Assembly: GCF_017939615.1 (NCBI RefSeq)
Contig: NZ_JAGKSR010000001.1
Location: forward strand, 2,356,001-2,420,000
From: Microbacterium sp. BLY
GTDB taxonomy: Bacteria; Actinomycetota; Actinomycetes; Actinomycetales; Microbacteriaceae
Direction of reading: 5' to 3'
DNA length: 64,000 bases
In this document: in pieces, positions 25,812-34,263 of the stretch
Layout of the letters: every line of letters starts with the position of its first letter
Position numbering within the stretch: position 1 is the stretch's first letter
Translations under genes and position numbers: made by a program
Notes under the pieces: generated by a model
Database searches by the model: none
Seen by the model: only the letters and a program-made list of their open reading frames with translations
What the model was told of the DNA's origin: nothing

Positions 25812-26873
25812 TCAGCGCTCGTTCATGCGAGGGATGAGCACCTGCCGATAGATGATCAGGATGCTGGCGGCCACCGGGATCGCGATGAGGGCGCCGAGCA
25901 GGCCGAGCAGGCTGCCGCCCGCGAGCGCGGCCACGACGACGACGGCGCCGGGCACCGAGACCGCCCGGCTCATGATGCGCGGGGAGATCACGTACGCCTC
26001 GATCTGCATGTAGATGAGGTAGTAGATGGCGGCGGCGAGAGCCGTGCCGGGGGAGCCGAGGCCGGGGATGAGGCACACGAGGACGATGATCGTCGACCCG
26101 GTCAGCGTCCCCACCAGGGGGATGAGCGAGAAGAAGAACGCGACCACGGCGAGTACGGCGGGGAAGGGCGCGTCGATGATCGTGAGGTAGATCGCGCTGA
26201 GGACGCCGTTGATGACGCCCTGGCTCACCTGCCCCATGACGTAGTAGCCGACCGAGTCGGTGATCTGCTCGGAGAGGTCGATGAAGCGGTCGCGCTTGGA
26301 CGCCGGCACGAGCTGGTAGACGGCCCGCTTGAGCGAAGGCGTCGAGGCGGTGAGGTAGATCGTCAGGATGAGGACGATGAACGCGCCGAACACGCCGCTG
26401 AGCACGGCCCCGCTGGCGATCAGCACGCCCTGGCCGATCGACCCGCCGATCTCGGCGAGATTGGTCGTCAGCCAGTCCTCCACGTAGGCGAAGACGTCAT
26501 CGACGAGGAGGTTGGGGAAGGAGTCCTGGATCCAGGTCTTCAGATCCTCGATCGCGGTGCCGCGCTGCACGATCGTCGTGATCTGTGCGATGAGCTGCGA
26601 GATCTGATCCACCAGAACGGGGAGCACGATGAGCACGATGCCGACGAAGACCGCCAGCACCGCGAGGATCGTCGTCAGCACCGCGAGCCAGCGCGGCAGG
26701 CGCCGCCGCTCGAGGAACGTGACCAGCGGATCGAGGCCGAGGCTGAGGAACAGGGCGGTGCCGATGTACAGCAGGACGGTCGACAGCGTCTGCACGCTGC
26801 TGATCAGGACGATCCCCAAGCCCACGCCGAGTGTCGCCACGAGGGCGGTGCGGAACGGGTTGTGGATCTTCAT
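25812..26873 (-). CDS. AI-2E family transporter
   Basis: A 353-residue integral membrane protein of the AI-2E family (PF01594-type), with about eight helices in the usual arrangement. A first pair of helices begins at FRTALVATLGVGLGIVLIS, a large loop with amphipathic segments lies about 100-150, and the C-terminal half contains FFFSLIPLVGTLTGSTIIV. Family members include an AI-2 exporter and Na+/H+ antiporters, so the substrate is open. A TAGCCT hexamer (26901-26906) with a 27-base leader and a GAGGAG site lies upstream. Convergent with the hydrolase, 15 bases apart. Confidence 0.88.
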   Translation of the reverse strand: MKIHNPFRTALVATLGVGLGIVLISSVQTLSTVLLYIGTALFLSLGLDPLVTFLERRRLPRWLAVLTTILAVLAVFVGIVLIVLPVLVDQISQLIAQITTIVQRGTAIEDLKTWIQDSFPNLLVDDVFAYVEDWLTTNLAEIGGSIGQGVLIASGAVLSGVFGAFIVLILTIYLTASTPSLKRAVYQLVPASKRDRFIDLSEQITDSVGYYVMGQVSQGVINGVLSAIYLTIIDAPFPAVLAVVAFFFSLIPLVGTLTGSTIIVLVCLIPGLGSPGTALAAAIYYLIYMQIEAYVISPRIMSRAVSVPGAVVVVAALAGGSLLGLLGALIAIPVAASILIIYRQVLIPRMNER

Positions 26874-27053
26874 GCAGACTCCTCGGGTACGGCTGCAGCA
26901 AGGCTACCGATGCGGAGGGCCGTCTCGCCGCCGACGTGCCGGGTCACGGCCCGGGGGAGCCCCCTCGTGGGCAACACACAGGTGACTTCGCTAGTCTGAA
27001 ATGTCGAGTATGGCGTCGCGGGCGGGAAGCCGCGATGCGTGAGGAGACTATTC

Positions 27054-28973
27054 GTGCGTTTCGTATGGGCCGTGGTGGCCTTCGTGCTGGCTGCCGTGCT
27101 GATCGGTGCGGGCATCGCCCAGCGCACCATCTTCGTCGGCCCCTCGTCGCAGCAGACCAGGGTGGACATCGAGGAGCCGGCACCGTTCGTCCTGATGGAC
27201 GGCGACGTGCTGCGTCTCAACCCCGGCGCTCAGAAGCTGCTGATCCGCGGCGACGGCGAGATCTTCGCCAGCTACGGGCGCACCGCCGACATGGAGGCCT
27301 GGCTCTCCGACTCCGACTACAACCACGTCTCCGTCAGCGATGAGGACGAGCTCGTCGTGGATCACGTCGCCGCGCCGGATGCGGAGGGGGACACCGCGAC
27401 TCCCGCTCCCGAGGAGGGCGCGGAGGAGCCGGCGGGCCGCAACCCCGTCGGGTCCGACCTGTGGCTCGACTCCTTCAGCGAGGAGAACTTCCTCACCACC
27501 GACAACATGCAGCTGCCGGAGGGCACGAGCGTACTGATCGCCTACGACGGCACGAAGGATGCTCCGGACGACATCGTCGTCTCCTGGCCGCTGGACACGA
27601 GCACGCCTCTCGCCGGCCCGCTGATGGTCGCGGGCGGAATCGTGCTGCTCGTGGGCCTGGTGCTCTACGTCCTGGCGATCCGCCACCAGCGTCGCGGCCG
27701 TGGGCCGCGGCGGAAGGGCCCCGGTCCGCTGCCGACCACCCAGCCCATCGACGTCGCGGCTCTCCCGCCCGCCGAGCGCGAGGCATTGGAGGCCCCCGGT
27801 GACGCGGCGCCTCAGGAGGCGCCGGGAAAGGACGACGTGGAGGACGCAGAGATCGTCGACGAGAAGAAGTCGGACGGGAAGACGTCGATGCGCGGAGTGC
27901 GACGCCCGCCGCGCCGACGTCTGCTCGCCCTGCCCGCCCTCGGCCTCACGGCCGTCCTCGCCGCCGGCTGCTCGGCGGAGTCGTGGCCGCAGTTCGGTGA
28001 CGCCTCCAGCTCGCCCTCGCCGAGCCCGACCGTGATCGCCCCGGAGAACCAGAAGCCGCCGGCGGTGACCGAGTCGCAGGCCGATCGCATCCTCCGCGAG
28101 GTGTCCGACACCCTCGTGCAGGCCGACGAGGCCAAGGACATCGATCTCGCCGCCACCCGTCTCGACGGTGCCCCGCTGGCGACGCGGACCACGGAGTACA
28201 CGCTGCGTGAGAAGATCCCCGATCGTCCGGCGTCGGCCGCGATCCCGACCGACGACGTGGAGGTCGTCCTGCCCGAGGCCACGGACCGCTGGCCGCGCAC
28301 CGTCCTGATGCTCTCGAAGAGCACGGGGGACGACACGGTTCCGCCGGTCCTGCTGACGATGACCCAGGCCGACCCGTGGTCCAACTACAAGGTCACGAAC
28401 ATGGCCGAGATGTCGGCCGACGCCGTGTTCCCCGAGGTCGCCGCGAGCTGGCTGGGCACGTCCCTCGTGCCCGCCGACTCCGCCTTCCTCTCCGTTCCGC
28501 CGAACGAGGTGGCCGCCGCCTTCGCGGACGTCGTGGACAACGGCGAGAAGAGTGCGTCCTACGGCATGTTCGACGAGCTGGCGCTCAACCTCGCGACGTC
28601 GATCAGGGACAGCCGGCAGACCCTCGTGCAGGGGCTCGCCGACGCGGGCGCCGCCAAGACGTCCAAGGCCGCGTTCGACATGAAGCCGACGGACGCCGAG
28701 CCCGTCTCCCTGACGACGCTGGACAGCGGGGCGATCGTCGCCGTCTCCGTGCTCGATGTCGAGACCATCACGCCCACGTCCTCCGATGTCGTCATCCGTT
28801 TCGGCGACAACAAGGAGGCGAAGGCTCTCACGGGAGCCAACGAGTCCGCCAAGGGCGCGGAGACGACTTACGAGTTCCAGCTGTTCTTCGCCGTCCCGTC
28901 CCAGGGATCGAGCGAACCGATCCGGCTCCTGGCCTCGCGCCAGGACCTCGTCTCCGTGAAGGTGATCAAGTGA
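27054..28973 (+). CDS. Large membrane protein of unknown function with an internal lipobox
   Basis: 639 residues. An N-terminal helix (about 2-22) is followed by an external domain (about 23-185), a second helix (about 189-209), an Arg-rich then acidic cytoplasmic linker (about 210-280), and then RRRLLALPALGLTAVLAAGC near 287-306. That last segment is a complete lipoprotein signal with lipobox LAAGC. A further extracytoplasmic domain of about 330 residues follows. An ATG at 27888 would begin a stand-alone lipoprotein with Cys28. GTG at 27054 is chosen because GAGGAG lies at the right distance. The last four bases overlap the thioredoxin-TPR gene. I do not recognise the family. Confidence 0.72.
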   Translation: MRFVWAVVAFVLAAVLIGAGIAQRTIFVGPSSQQTRVDIEEPAPFVLMDGDVLRLNPGAQKLLIRGDGEIFASYGRTADMEAWLSDSDYNHVSVSDEDELVVDHVAAPDAEGDTATPAPEEGAEEPAGRNPVGSDLWLDSFSEENFLTTDNMQLPEGTSVLIAYDGTKDAPDDIVVSWPLDTSTPLAGPLMVAGGIVLLVGLVLYVLAIRHQRRGRGPRRKGPGPLPTTQPIDVAALPPAEREALEAPGDAAPQEAPGKDDVEDAEIVDEKKSDGKTSMRGVRRPPRRRLLALPALGLTAVLAAGCSAESWPQFGDASSSPSPSPTVIAPENQKPPAVTESQADRILREVSDTLVQADEAKDIDLAATRLDGAPLATRTTEYTLREKIPDRPASAAIPTDDVEVVLPEATDRWPRTVLMLSKSTGDDTVPPVLLTMTQADPWSNYKVTNMAEMSADAVFPEVAASWLGTSLVPADSAFLSVPPNEVAAAFADVVDNGEKSASYGMFDELALNLATSIRDSRQTLVQGLADAGAAKTSKAAFDMKPTDAEPVSLTTLDSGAIVAVSVLDVETITPTSSDVVIRFGDNKEAKALTGANESAKGAETTYEFQLFFAVPSQGSSEPIRLLASRQDLVSVKVIK

Positions 28974-29905
28974 GCGAGATCTCTCCCGCCGCCCTGCGCG
29001 GTGCCGTCGACCTGTCGAGCCTGCGCAACCGTCCGTCCGGTGCCGCGGGTGCCGCGCCCGTCTCCGCCGGTGGCCCCGTCACCGATGTGGTGGTCGACGC
29101 CACCGACGAGAACTTCGGCCAGGTCCTCGAGCTCTCGCGCACGGTTCCGGTCGTCGTCGATCTGTGGGCCGAGTGGTGCGGGCCGTGCAAGCAGCTCAGC
29201 CCCATCATCGAGAAGGTGACGCGCGAGCTCGGTGGTCGCGTGCTCCTCGCCAAGGTGGATGTCGACGCCAACCCGCAGCTCGCGCAGAGCTTCCGGGCGC
29301 AGTCGATCCCGATGGTCGTCGCGCTGATCGCCGGGCAGCCGGTGCCGATGTTCACCGGGGCCGTCCCCGAGCAGCAGGTGCGCGACGTCTTCGCCCAGCT
29401 GCTGCAGGTGGCGGCGCAGAACGGCGTCACCGGCACGCTGCCGATGGGCGACGCCGAGTCCGGCGACGCCGCGGCACCTGCCGAACCGGAGCTGCCGCCG
29501 CTGCACGCCGAGGCGTACGCCGCGATCGAGCGCGGTGACTATCGTGCGGCGATCACCGCGTACGAGAAGGCACTAGCGGAGAACCCGCGGGACGAAGAGG
29601 CGATCGCCGGTCTCGGGCAGGTGCGCCTGCTCGACCGGGTGCAGGGCCTCGACCTGCAGCAGGCGCGAGCCGCCGCGGCCGACGCGCCCCTCGACGTCCA
29701 GGCCCAGTTCAACGTGGCCGACCTCGACCTCGCCGGGGGCCACGTGGACGACGCCTTCGGACGTCTGCTCGATCTGTTCTCCCAGCTGCCCTCCGATGAG
29801 CGCGCACCGGTGCGCGAGCGCCTCGTCGAGCTCTTCGGGCTCATCGGCGCAGGCGACCCGCGCGTCGTGGCTGCGCGGAACCGCCTCTCCTCGCTGCTGT
29901 TCTGA
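28970..29905 (+). CDS. Thioredoxin-TPR co-chaperone-like protein (CnoX/YbbN type)
   Basis: A 311-residue cytosolic protein. The thioredoxin domain (about 38-145) has the active CxxC intact in DLWAEWCGPCKQLSP. It is followed by an acidic linker and tetratricopeptide-like helices (about 180-300: AYAAIERGDYRAAITAYEKAL, VADLDLAGGHVDDAFGRLLDLF). E. coli CnoX, with the same layout, is a redox-linked holdase that hands substrates to GroEL and DnaK. A GTG start overlaps the membrane-protein gene by four bases, so it may help mature or protect that protein; this link is inferred from position. Confidence 0.88.
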   Translation: MSEISPAALRGAVDLSSLRNRPSGAAGAAPVSAGGPVTDVVVDATDENFGQVLELSRTVPVVVDLWAEWCGPCKQLSPIIEKVTRELGGRVLLAKVDVDANPQLAQSFRAQSIPMVVALIAGQPVPMFTGAVPEQQVRDVFAQLLQVAAQNGVTGTLPMGDAESGDAAAPAEPELPPLHAEAYAAIERGDYRAAITAYEKALAENPRDEEAIAGLGQVRLLDRVQGLDLQQARAAAADAPLDVQAQFNVADLDLAGGHVDDAFGRLLDLFSQLPSDERAPVRERLVELFGLIGAGDPRVVAARNRLSSLLF

Positions 29906-29930
29906 GAGACGCCGGGCCGACCGGCTGCCG

Positions 29931-32132
29931 TCAGCCGTTGTTCACGGTGGGCACGTGCGGTTCCGGCTGGTGACGCAGCCAGATCGTGGACAGTGCCGGC
30001 AGCGTGAGGGAAGCGGTCGGTGCCTCTGCGTCACCGGACTCCGCGACCACCATTCCGAGGTTCCCCGAGCCGCGTCCCCCGTACACGGCGGCGTCGGAGT
30101 TGAGGATCTCCTGCCACACGCCCGCCCGGGACATGCCGAGGCGGTAGCCGGTGCGCTCGACTCCGGCGAAGTTGCTGACCACCACGAGGCGGCCGCCGTG
30201 GGAGTCGCGTCGCTCGAAGGCGATGACCGACGGGTCCCAGCTCGGCGCCCCGAGGCGGGTGAACCCTGAGCCGTCACTGTCGCGCTCCCACAGCGGTGCC
30301 TGCACCCGGTACACGCCGTTCATCGCGGCGACGAAGTCCTGCAACTGGGCGTGCGACGGCTGGTCGCGGAGCCACCAGTCCAGCTCCCGTCCCTCCGACC
30401 ACTCGGCGAGCTGCCCGAACTCCTGTCCCATGAACAGGAGCTTCTTGCCGGGATGTCCCCACATGTACCCGAGGAAGGCCCGGGCATTGGCGAGCTTGTG
30501 CCAATGGTCGCCCGGCATCTTCGACAGCAGGCTCCCCTTGCCGTGCACGACCTCGTCGTGGCTGATGGGAAGGACGTAGTTCTCCCCGAACGCGTACACG
30601 AACGAGAACGTCATCTCGCCCTCGTGATGGGCCCGGTACATCGGATCGCGCCCGATGTACTGCAACGAGTCGTTCATCCAGCCCATGTTCCACTTGAACC
30701 CGAAGCCGAGGCCGGCGTGATCGGTCGGCGCCGTGACCCCCGGGAAGCTGGTGGACTCCTCGGCGATCATCAGGATCCCGGGGTGCAGACGGTATGCGGT
30801 CGCATTGACCTCCTGGAGGAACCGGATCGCCTCGAGGTTCTCGCGTCCGCCGTGGATGTTCGGCTCCCACTCGCCCTCCCGGCGCGAGTAGTCGAGGTAC
30901 AGCATCGACGCCACGGCGTCCACGCGCAGCCCGTCGACGTGGAACTCCTCGAACCAGTAGAGCGCGTTCGCGACGAGGAAGCCGCGGACCTCCGGCCGGC
31001 CGTAATCGAAGATCAGCGTGCCCCAGTCCTGGTGCTCGCCGCGACGAGGGTCGGGGTGCTCGTACAGCGGCTGACCGTCGAACCGCGCCAGGGCGAACTC
31101 GTCCTTCGGGAAGTGCCCCGGCACCCAGTCCAGGATCACGCCGATGCCGGCGCGGTGCAGCCGATCGATGAGGTACCGGAGGTCATCGGGGGAGCCGTAG
31201 CGGCTCGTCGGCGCGTAGTACCCGCTCACCTGATAGCCCCAGGAGCCGCCGAAGGGATGCTCGGCCAGCGGCATGAACTCGACGTGGGTGAAGCCGGTCT
31301 CCTGCACATGGGCGATGAGCGGGTCGGCCATCTCGCGGTAGCCCAATCCACCGCGCCAGGAGCCGACGTGCACCTCGTACACCGACAGGGGCTGAGCGAC
31401 GGCATGGGTCGCGGCACGCCGGGTCATCCACGCGCCGTCCTGCCAGGTGTACGAGGACGCGGTCACGACCGATGCGGTCTCGGGCGGGACCTGGGCAGCC
31501 TGTGCCATCGGGTCGGCTTTGAGGATCCAGGCACCGCTCCGCGTGCGGATCTGGTACTTGTAGCGCGTGCCGACCGCCAGGTCGGGCACGAAAAGTTCCC
31601 AGATGCCGCTGGCGCCGAGGGAACGGAGGGCATGGGTCTCGCCGTTCCAGCCGTTGTGGTCGCCCGCGACGCGGACGGCCGTGGCGTCGGGCGCCCAGAC
31701 CGCGAAAGAGACTCCCTGCTCGTCGCCGTGCGTGCGCGGGTGCGCCCCCAGCACCTCCCAGAGGCGTTCGTGGCGTCCTTCGGCGATCAGGTGGAGGTCG
31801 AGTTCGCCGAGCGTGGGCGCGTGTCTATAGGGGTCGCCGGCGACGGTCTCCTCCTCATCCCGGTAGCGGGTCGCGACCCGGTAGGGGAGCGAGGGCCCAG
31901 GATGCGTGCCTTCCCAGATGCCGTGTGCGGCGTGGACGAGGGGGAGGCGGCTGCCATCGCCGAAGACGGCCTCGACTGCTTCCGCGAGAGGACGTCGCAC
32001 GCGGATCGTGGTGATGGTGCGACCCGCGGCGTCCTTCGTGGGATGAGCGCCGAGAACGGCATGCGGGTCGTGGTGCTGTCCGGCCGCGACGGCCTCCCAG
32101 TCCGCCGTCGCGGTGTCGTCGATGCGGCTCAT
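29931..32132 (-). CDS. glgB: 1,4-alpha-glucan branching enzyme
   Basis: Forms alpha-1,6 branches in glycogen-like glucan. The 733-residue protein has two N-terminal carbohydrate-binding/immunoglobulin-like domains (about 10-215; VLGAHPTKDAAG and FAVWAPDATAVRVAGDHNGW). The GH13 barrel has the nucleophile Asp in VDGLRVDAVASMLYLDYSR near 408, the acid Glu in LMIAEESTSFPG near 460 and the third acid in LPISHDEVVHGKGSLL near 527. The ATG overlaps the glgE stop (ATGA), so both are made from one mRNA. GlgE and GlgB act together, the first extending chains and the second branching them. Confidence 0.96.
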   Translation of the reverse strand: MSRIDDTATADWEAVAAGQHHDPHAVLGAHPTKDAAGRTITTIRVRRPLAEAVEAVFGDGSRLPLVHAAHGIWEGTHPGPSLPYRVATRYRDEEETVAGDPYRHAPTLGELDLHLIAEGRHERLWEVLGAHPRTHGDEQGVSFAVWAPDATAVRVAGDHNGWNGETHALRSLGASGIWELFVPDLAVGTRYKYQIRTRSGAWILKADPMAQAAQVPPETASVVTASSYTWQDGAWMTRRAATHAVAQPLSVYEVHVGSWRGGLGYREMADPLIAHVQETGFTHVEFMPLAEHPFGGSWGYQVSGYYAPTSRYGSPDDLRYLIDRLHRAGIGVILDWVPGHFPKDEFALARFDGQPLYEHPDPRRGEHQDWGTLIFDYGRPEVRGFLVANALYWFEEFHVDGLRVDAVASMLYLDYSRREGEWEPNIHGGRENLEAIRFLQEVNATAYRLHPGILMIAEESTSFPGVTAPTDHAGLGFGFKWNMGWMNDSLQYIGRDPMYRAHHEGEMTFSFVYAFGENYVLPISHDEVVHGKGSLLSKMPGDHWHKLANARAFLGYMWGHPGKKLLFMGQEFGQLAEWSEGRELDWWLRDQPSHAQLQDFVAAMNGVYRVQAPLWERDSDGSGFTRLGAPSWDPSVIAFERRDSHGGRLVVVSNFAGVERTGYRLGMSRAGVWQEILNSDAAVYGGRGSGNLGMVVAESGDAEAPTASLTLPALSTIWLRHQPEPHVPTVNNG

Positions 32133-34198
32133 GCGCGCTCCCTCACCTTCAGGATGTGGACCGGCTCGGCGAAGGCGTCGAGCCGCACGTAGTTGTGATC
32201 GCTCCAGGTCCAGACGCTCCCGGTGAGGAGGTCCTCCACCTCGAAGGACTCGCCGAGGGGCACACCCCATCGGGTGGTGTCGAGATGGACGGTCGTCTCC
32301 CGCACCGAGTGCGGATCGACGTTCGCCACCACGATGAGGGTGTCGGCATGCCCGGTACCGGTGAACGCCGCATCGAGATGCTTGCTGTAGACGAGGATCG
32401 CGTCGTCGTCGCTCCAATGGAGCTCGAGGTTGCGCAGCTGCCGCAGCGCGGGATGCTCAGCGCGGATGCCGTTCAGCCGCCGCAGCAGGGGAGCCAGGGA
32501 CTCGCCCCGCTCCTCGGCTCCGGACCAGTCGCGGAACTTGTACTCGTACTTCTCGTTGTCGATGTTCTCCTCGGAGCCGGGACGCGCCACGTTCTCGACG
32601 AGTTCGTACCCGGCATACACGCCGTACACGGGGCCCGCCGTCGCGGCGATGCAGGCGCGGATCCGATAGGCCGCCCGGCCGCCGAACTGGAGGTACTCGG
32701 TGAGGATGTCGTGCGTGTTCACGAAGAGGTTCGGACGCATGTAGTCGGCGGTCTCGTGCGAGATCGAGGTGAGGAACTCCTCCAGCTCGGCCTTGGTGTT
32801 GCGCCAGGTGAAGTAGCTGTAGCTCTGCTGGAACCCAACCGCGGCGAGCGCGCGCATCACGGCGGGGCGGGTGAACGCCTCGGCCAGGAAGATGACGTCG
32901 GGATCCGTCTCGTTCACGGTGGCGATGAGCCATTCCCAGAAGCGGAGCGGCTTGGTGTGGGGGTTGTCGACGCGGAAGATGCGCACGCCCTCGCCCACCC
33001 AGTGACGGACGACCCGCAGCATCTCGGCGGCGATGCCGTCCCGATCGTTGTCGAAGTTCAGCGGGTAGATGTCCTGGTACTTCTTCGGCGGGTTCTCGGC
33101 GTAGGCGATGCTGCCGTCCGGGAGGGTGGTGAACCACTCCGGGTGCTCGCGCACCCACGGATGGTCGGGGGAGGCCTGCAGGGCGAGGTCGAGGGCGACC
33201 TCCAGTCCCTCCTTCCGCGCCGCGCGGATGAAGGCGTGGAAGTCCTGGGCTGTGCCGAGATCCGGGTGGATGGCGTCGTGGCCCCCCTCCGCCGACCCGA
33301 TCGCGTAGGGGGACCCGGGGTCTCCGGGTTCGGCGACGAGGGTGTTGTTGCGGCCCTTGCGGTTGGTGGTGCCGATGGGGTGGATCGGGACGAGGTAGAT
33401 GACGTCGAAACCCATGCCGGCGACGTCCGGCAGTCGCTTGGCGGCGGTGCGGAACGTCCCGCTGCGCACGGTGCCGTCCTTGAGCCGTCGCGCGCCCTCG
33501 GATCGGGGGAAGAACTCGTACCAGGCCCCGACACCGGCACGCGTGCGCTCGACCCGCAGCACCTGGGGCTCGGACGCGGAGCGGAGAGTCGTGACGGGGC
33601 GGTCCCGGAAGATCGCCGCGAGCTCGGGGTCGACCGCCAGCGCCGCCGTGGTGGCCGCGTCTCCGGCCCGGAGCGAGTCGGCCTGTGCGCGCAGGCGGGT
33701 GCGTTGCGCGGCGGGGCGGTCCTTCTCGGCGGCCGCCCTGCGCAACAGCTCCGCGCCGAGCGCCGCCATCACGGGGACGTCCACTCCCGCCGCGACCTTG
33801 AGGTGCGCCGCATGCGCCCAGGTCGCGAAGTCGTCGGAGAACGCCTCGAAGCGATAGCGCCAGAGCCCCTCCGCATCCAGAGCGATCGGCGCCTCCCAGC
33901 GGTCGGTCCCGTCGGCGCGGGGGGTGAGGCGATGCAGGCTCTCCTCGCCGGTCGGCGCGGTCAGCCGCACGTGCACGCCGATGAGGTCGTGTCCTTCCCG
34001 GAACGCCACGACGCTGAACGGCACGACCTCTCCGGCGAACGCCTTGGCGGGGAAGCCGCCGGGCACGGAGGGTCTGCCGTCGAGCAGCGGGATGCGGGTG
34101 GTCCGCAGATCCCCCGGAAGGTCCGCGTCGGCGACGCGCATCGGGATCTGGGCGGGGCTCCGCAGAGCCGAGGGCCGGGTTCCTGCTCGTGCAATCAC
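32129..34198 (-). CDS. glgE: Alpha-1,4-glucan:maltose-1-phosphate maltosyltransferase
   Basis: Adds maltosyl units from maltose 1-phosphate to alpha-glucan, an actinobacterial route to glycogen-like polymers. The 689-residue GH13 subfamily enzyme contains the catalytic Asp in VRIFRVDNPHTKPLRF near 412, the Glu in IFLAEAFTRPAVM near 441 and the transition-state Asp in NTHDILTEYLQFGG. IHPIGTTNRKGRNN is a subfamily feature. GTG at 34198 is supported by TAGATT six bases upstream. Enzymes that make maltose 1-phosphate (TreS, Mak) are not in the window. Confidence 0.96.
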   Translation of the reverse strand: MIARAGTRPSALRSPAQIPMRVADADLPGDLRTTRIPLLDGRPSVPGGFPAKAFAGEVVPFSVVAFREGHDLIGVHVRLTAPTGEESLHRLTPRADGTDRWEAPIALDAEGLWRYRFEAFSDDFATWAHAAHLKVAAGVDVPVMAALGAELLRRAAAEKDRPAAQRTRLRAQADSLRAGDAATTAALAVDPELAAIFRDRPVTTLRSASEPQVLRVERTRAGVGAWYEFFPRSEGARRLKDGTVRSGTFRTAAKRLPDVAGMGFDVIYLVPIHPIGTTNRKGRNNTLVAEPGDPGSPYAIGSAEGGHDAIHPDLGTAQDFHAFIRAARKEGLEVALDLALQASPDHPWVREHPEWFTTLPDGSIAYAENPPKKYQDIYPLNFDNDRDGIAAEMLRVVRHWVGEGVRIFRVDNPHTKPLRFWEWLIATVNETDPDVIFLAEAFTRPAVMRALAAVGFQQSYSYFTWRNTKAELEEFLTSISHETADYMRPNLFVNTHDILTEYLQFGGRAAYRIRACIAATAGPVYGVYAGYELVENVARPGSEENIDNEKYEYKFRDWSGAEERGESLAPLLRRLNGIRAEHPALRQLRNLELHWSDDDAILVYSKHLDAAFTGTGHADTLIVVANVDPHSVRETTVHLDTTRWGVPLGESFEVEDLLTGSVWTWSDHNYVRLDAFAEPVHILKVRERA

Positions 34199-34204
34199 AT
34201 GCCG

Positions 34205-34210
34205 AATCTA
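34205..34210 (-). promoter_or_regulatory. -10 hexamer TAGATT, leaderless promoter of glgE-glgB
   Basis: TAGATT ends six bases before the glgE GTG and no ribosome site is present. It gives glgE-glgB a promoter separate from glgX. Confidence 0.5.
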
Positions 34211-34263
34211 CCGCTCGGGGCGCGCGCGAACCTACCGGTCGACCGCGGCGGTGAACCGTGCTA

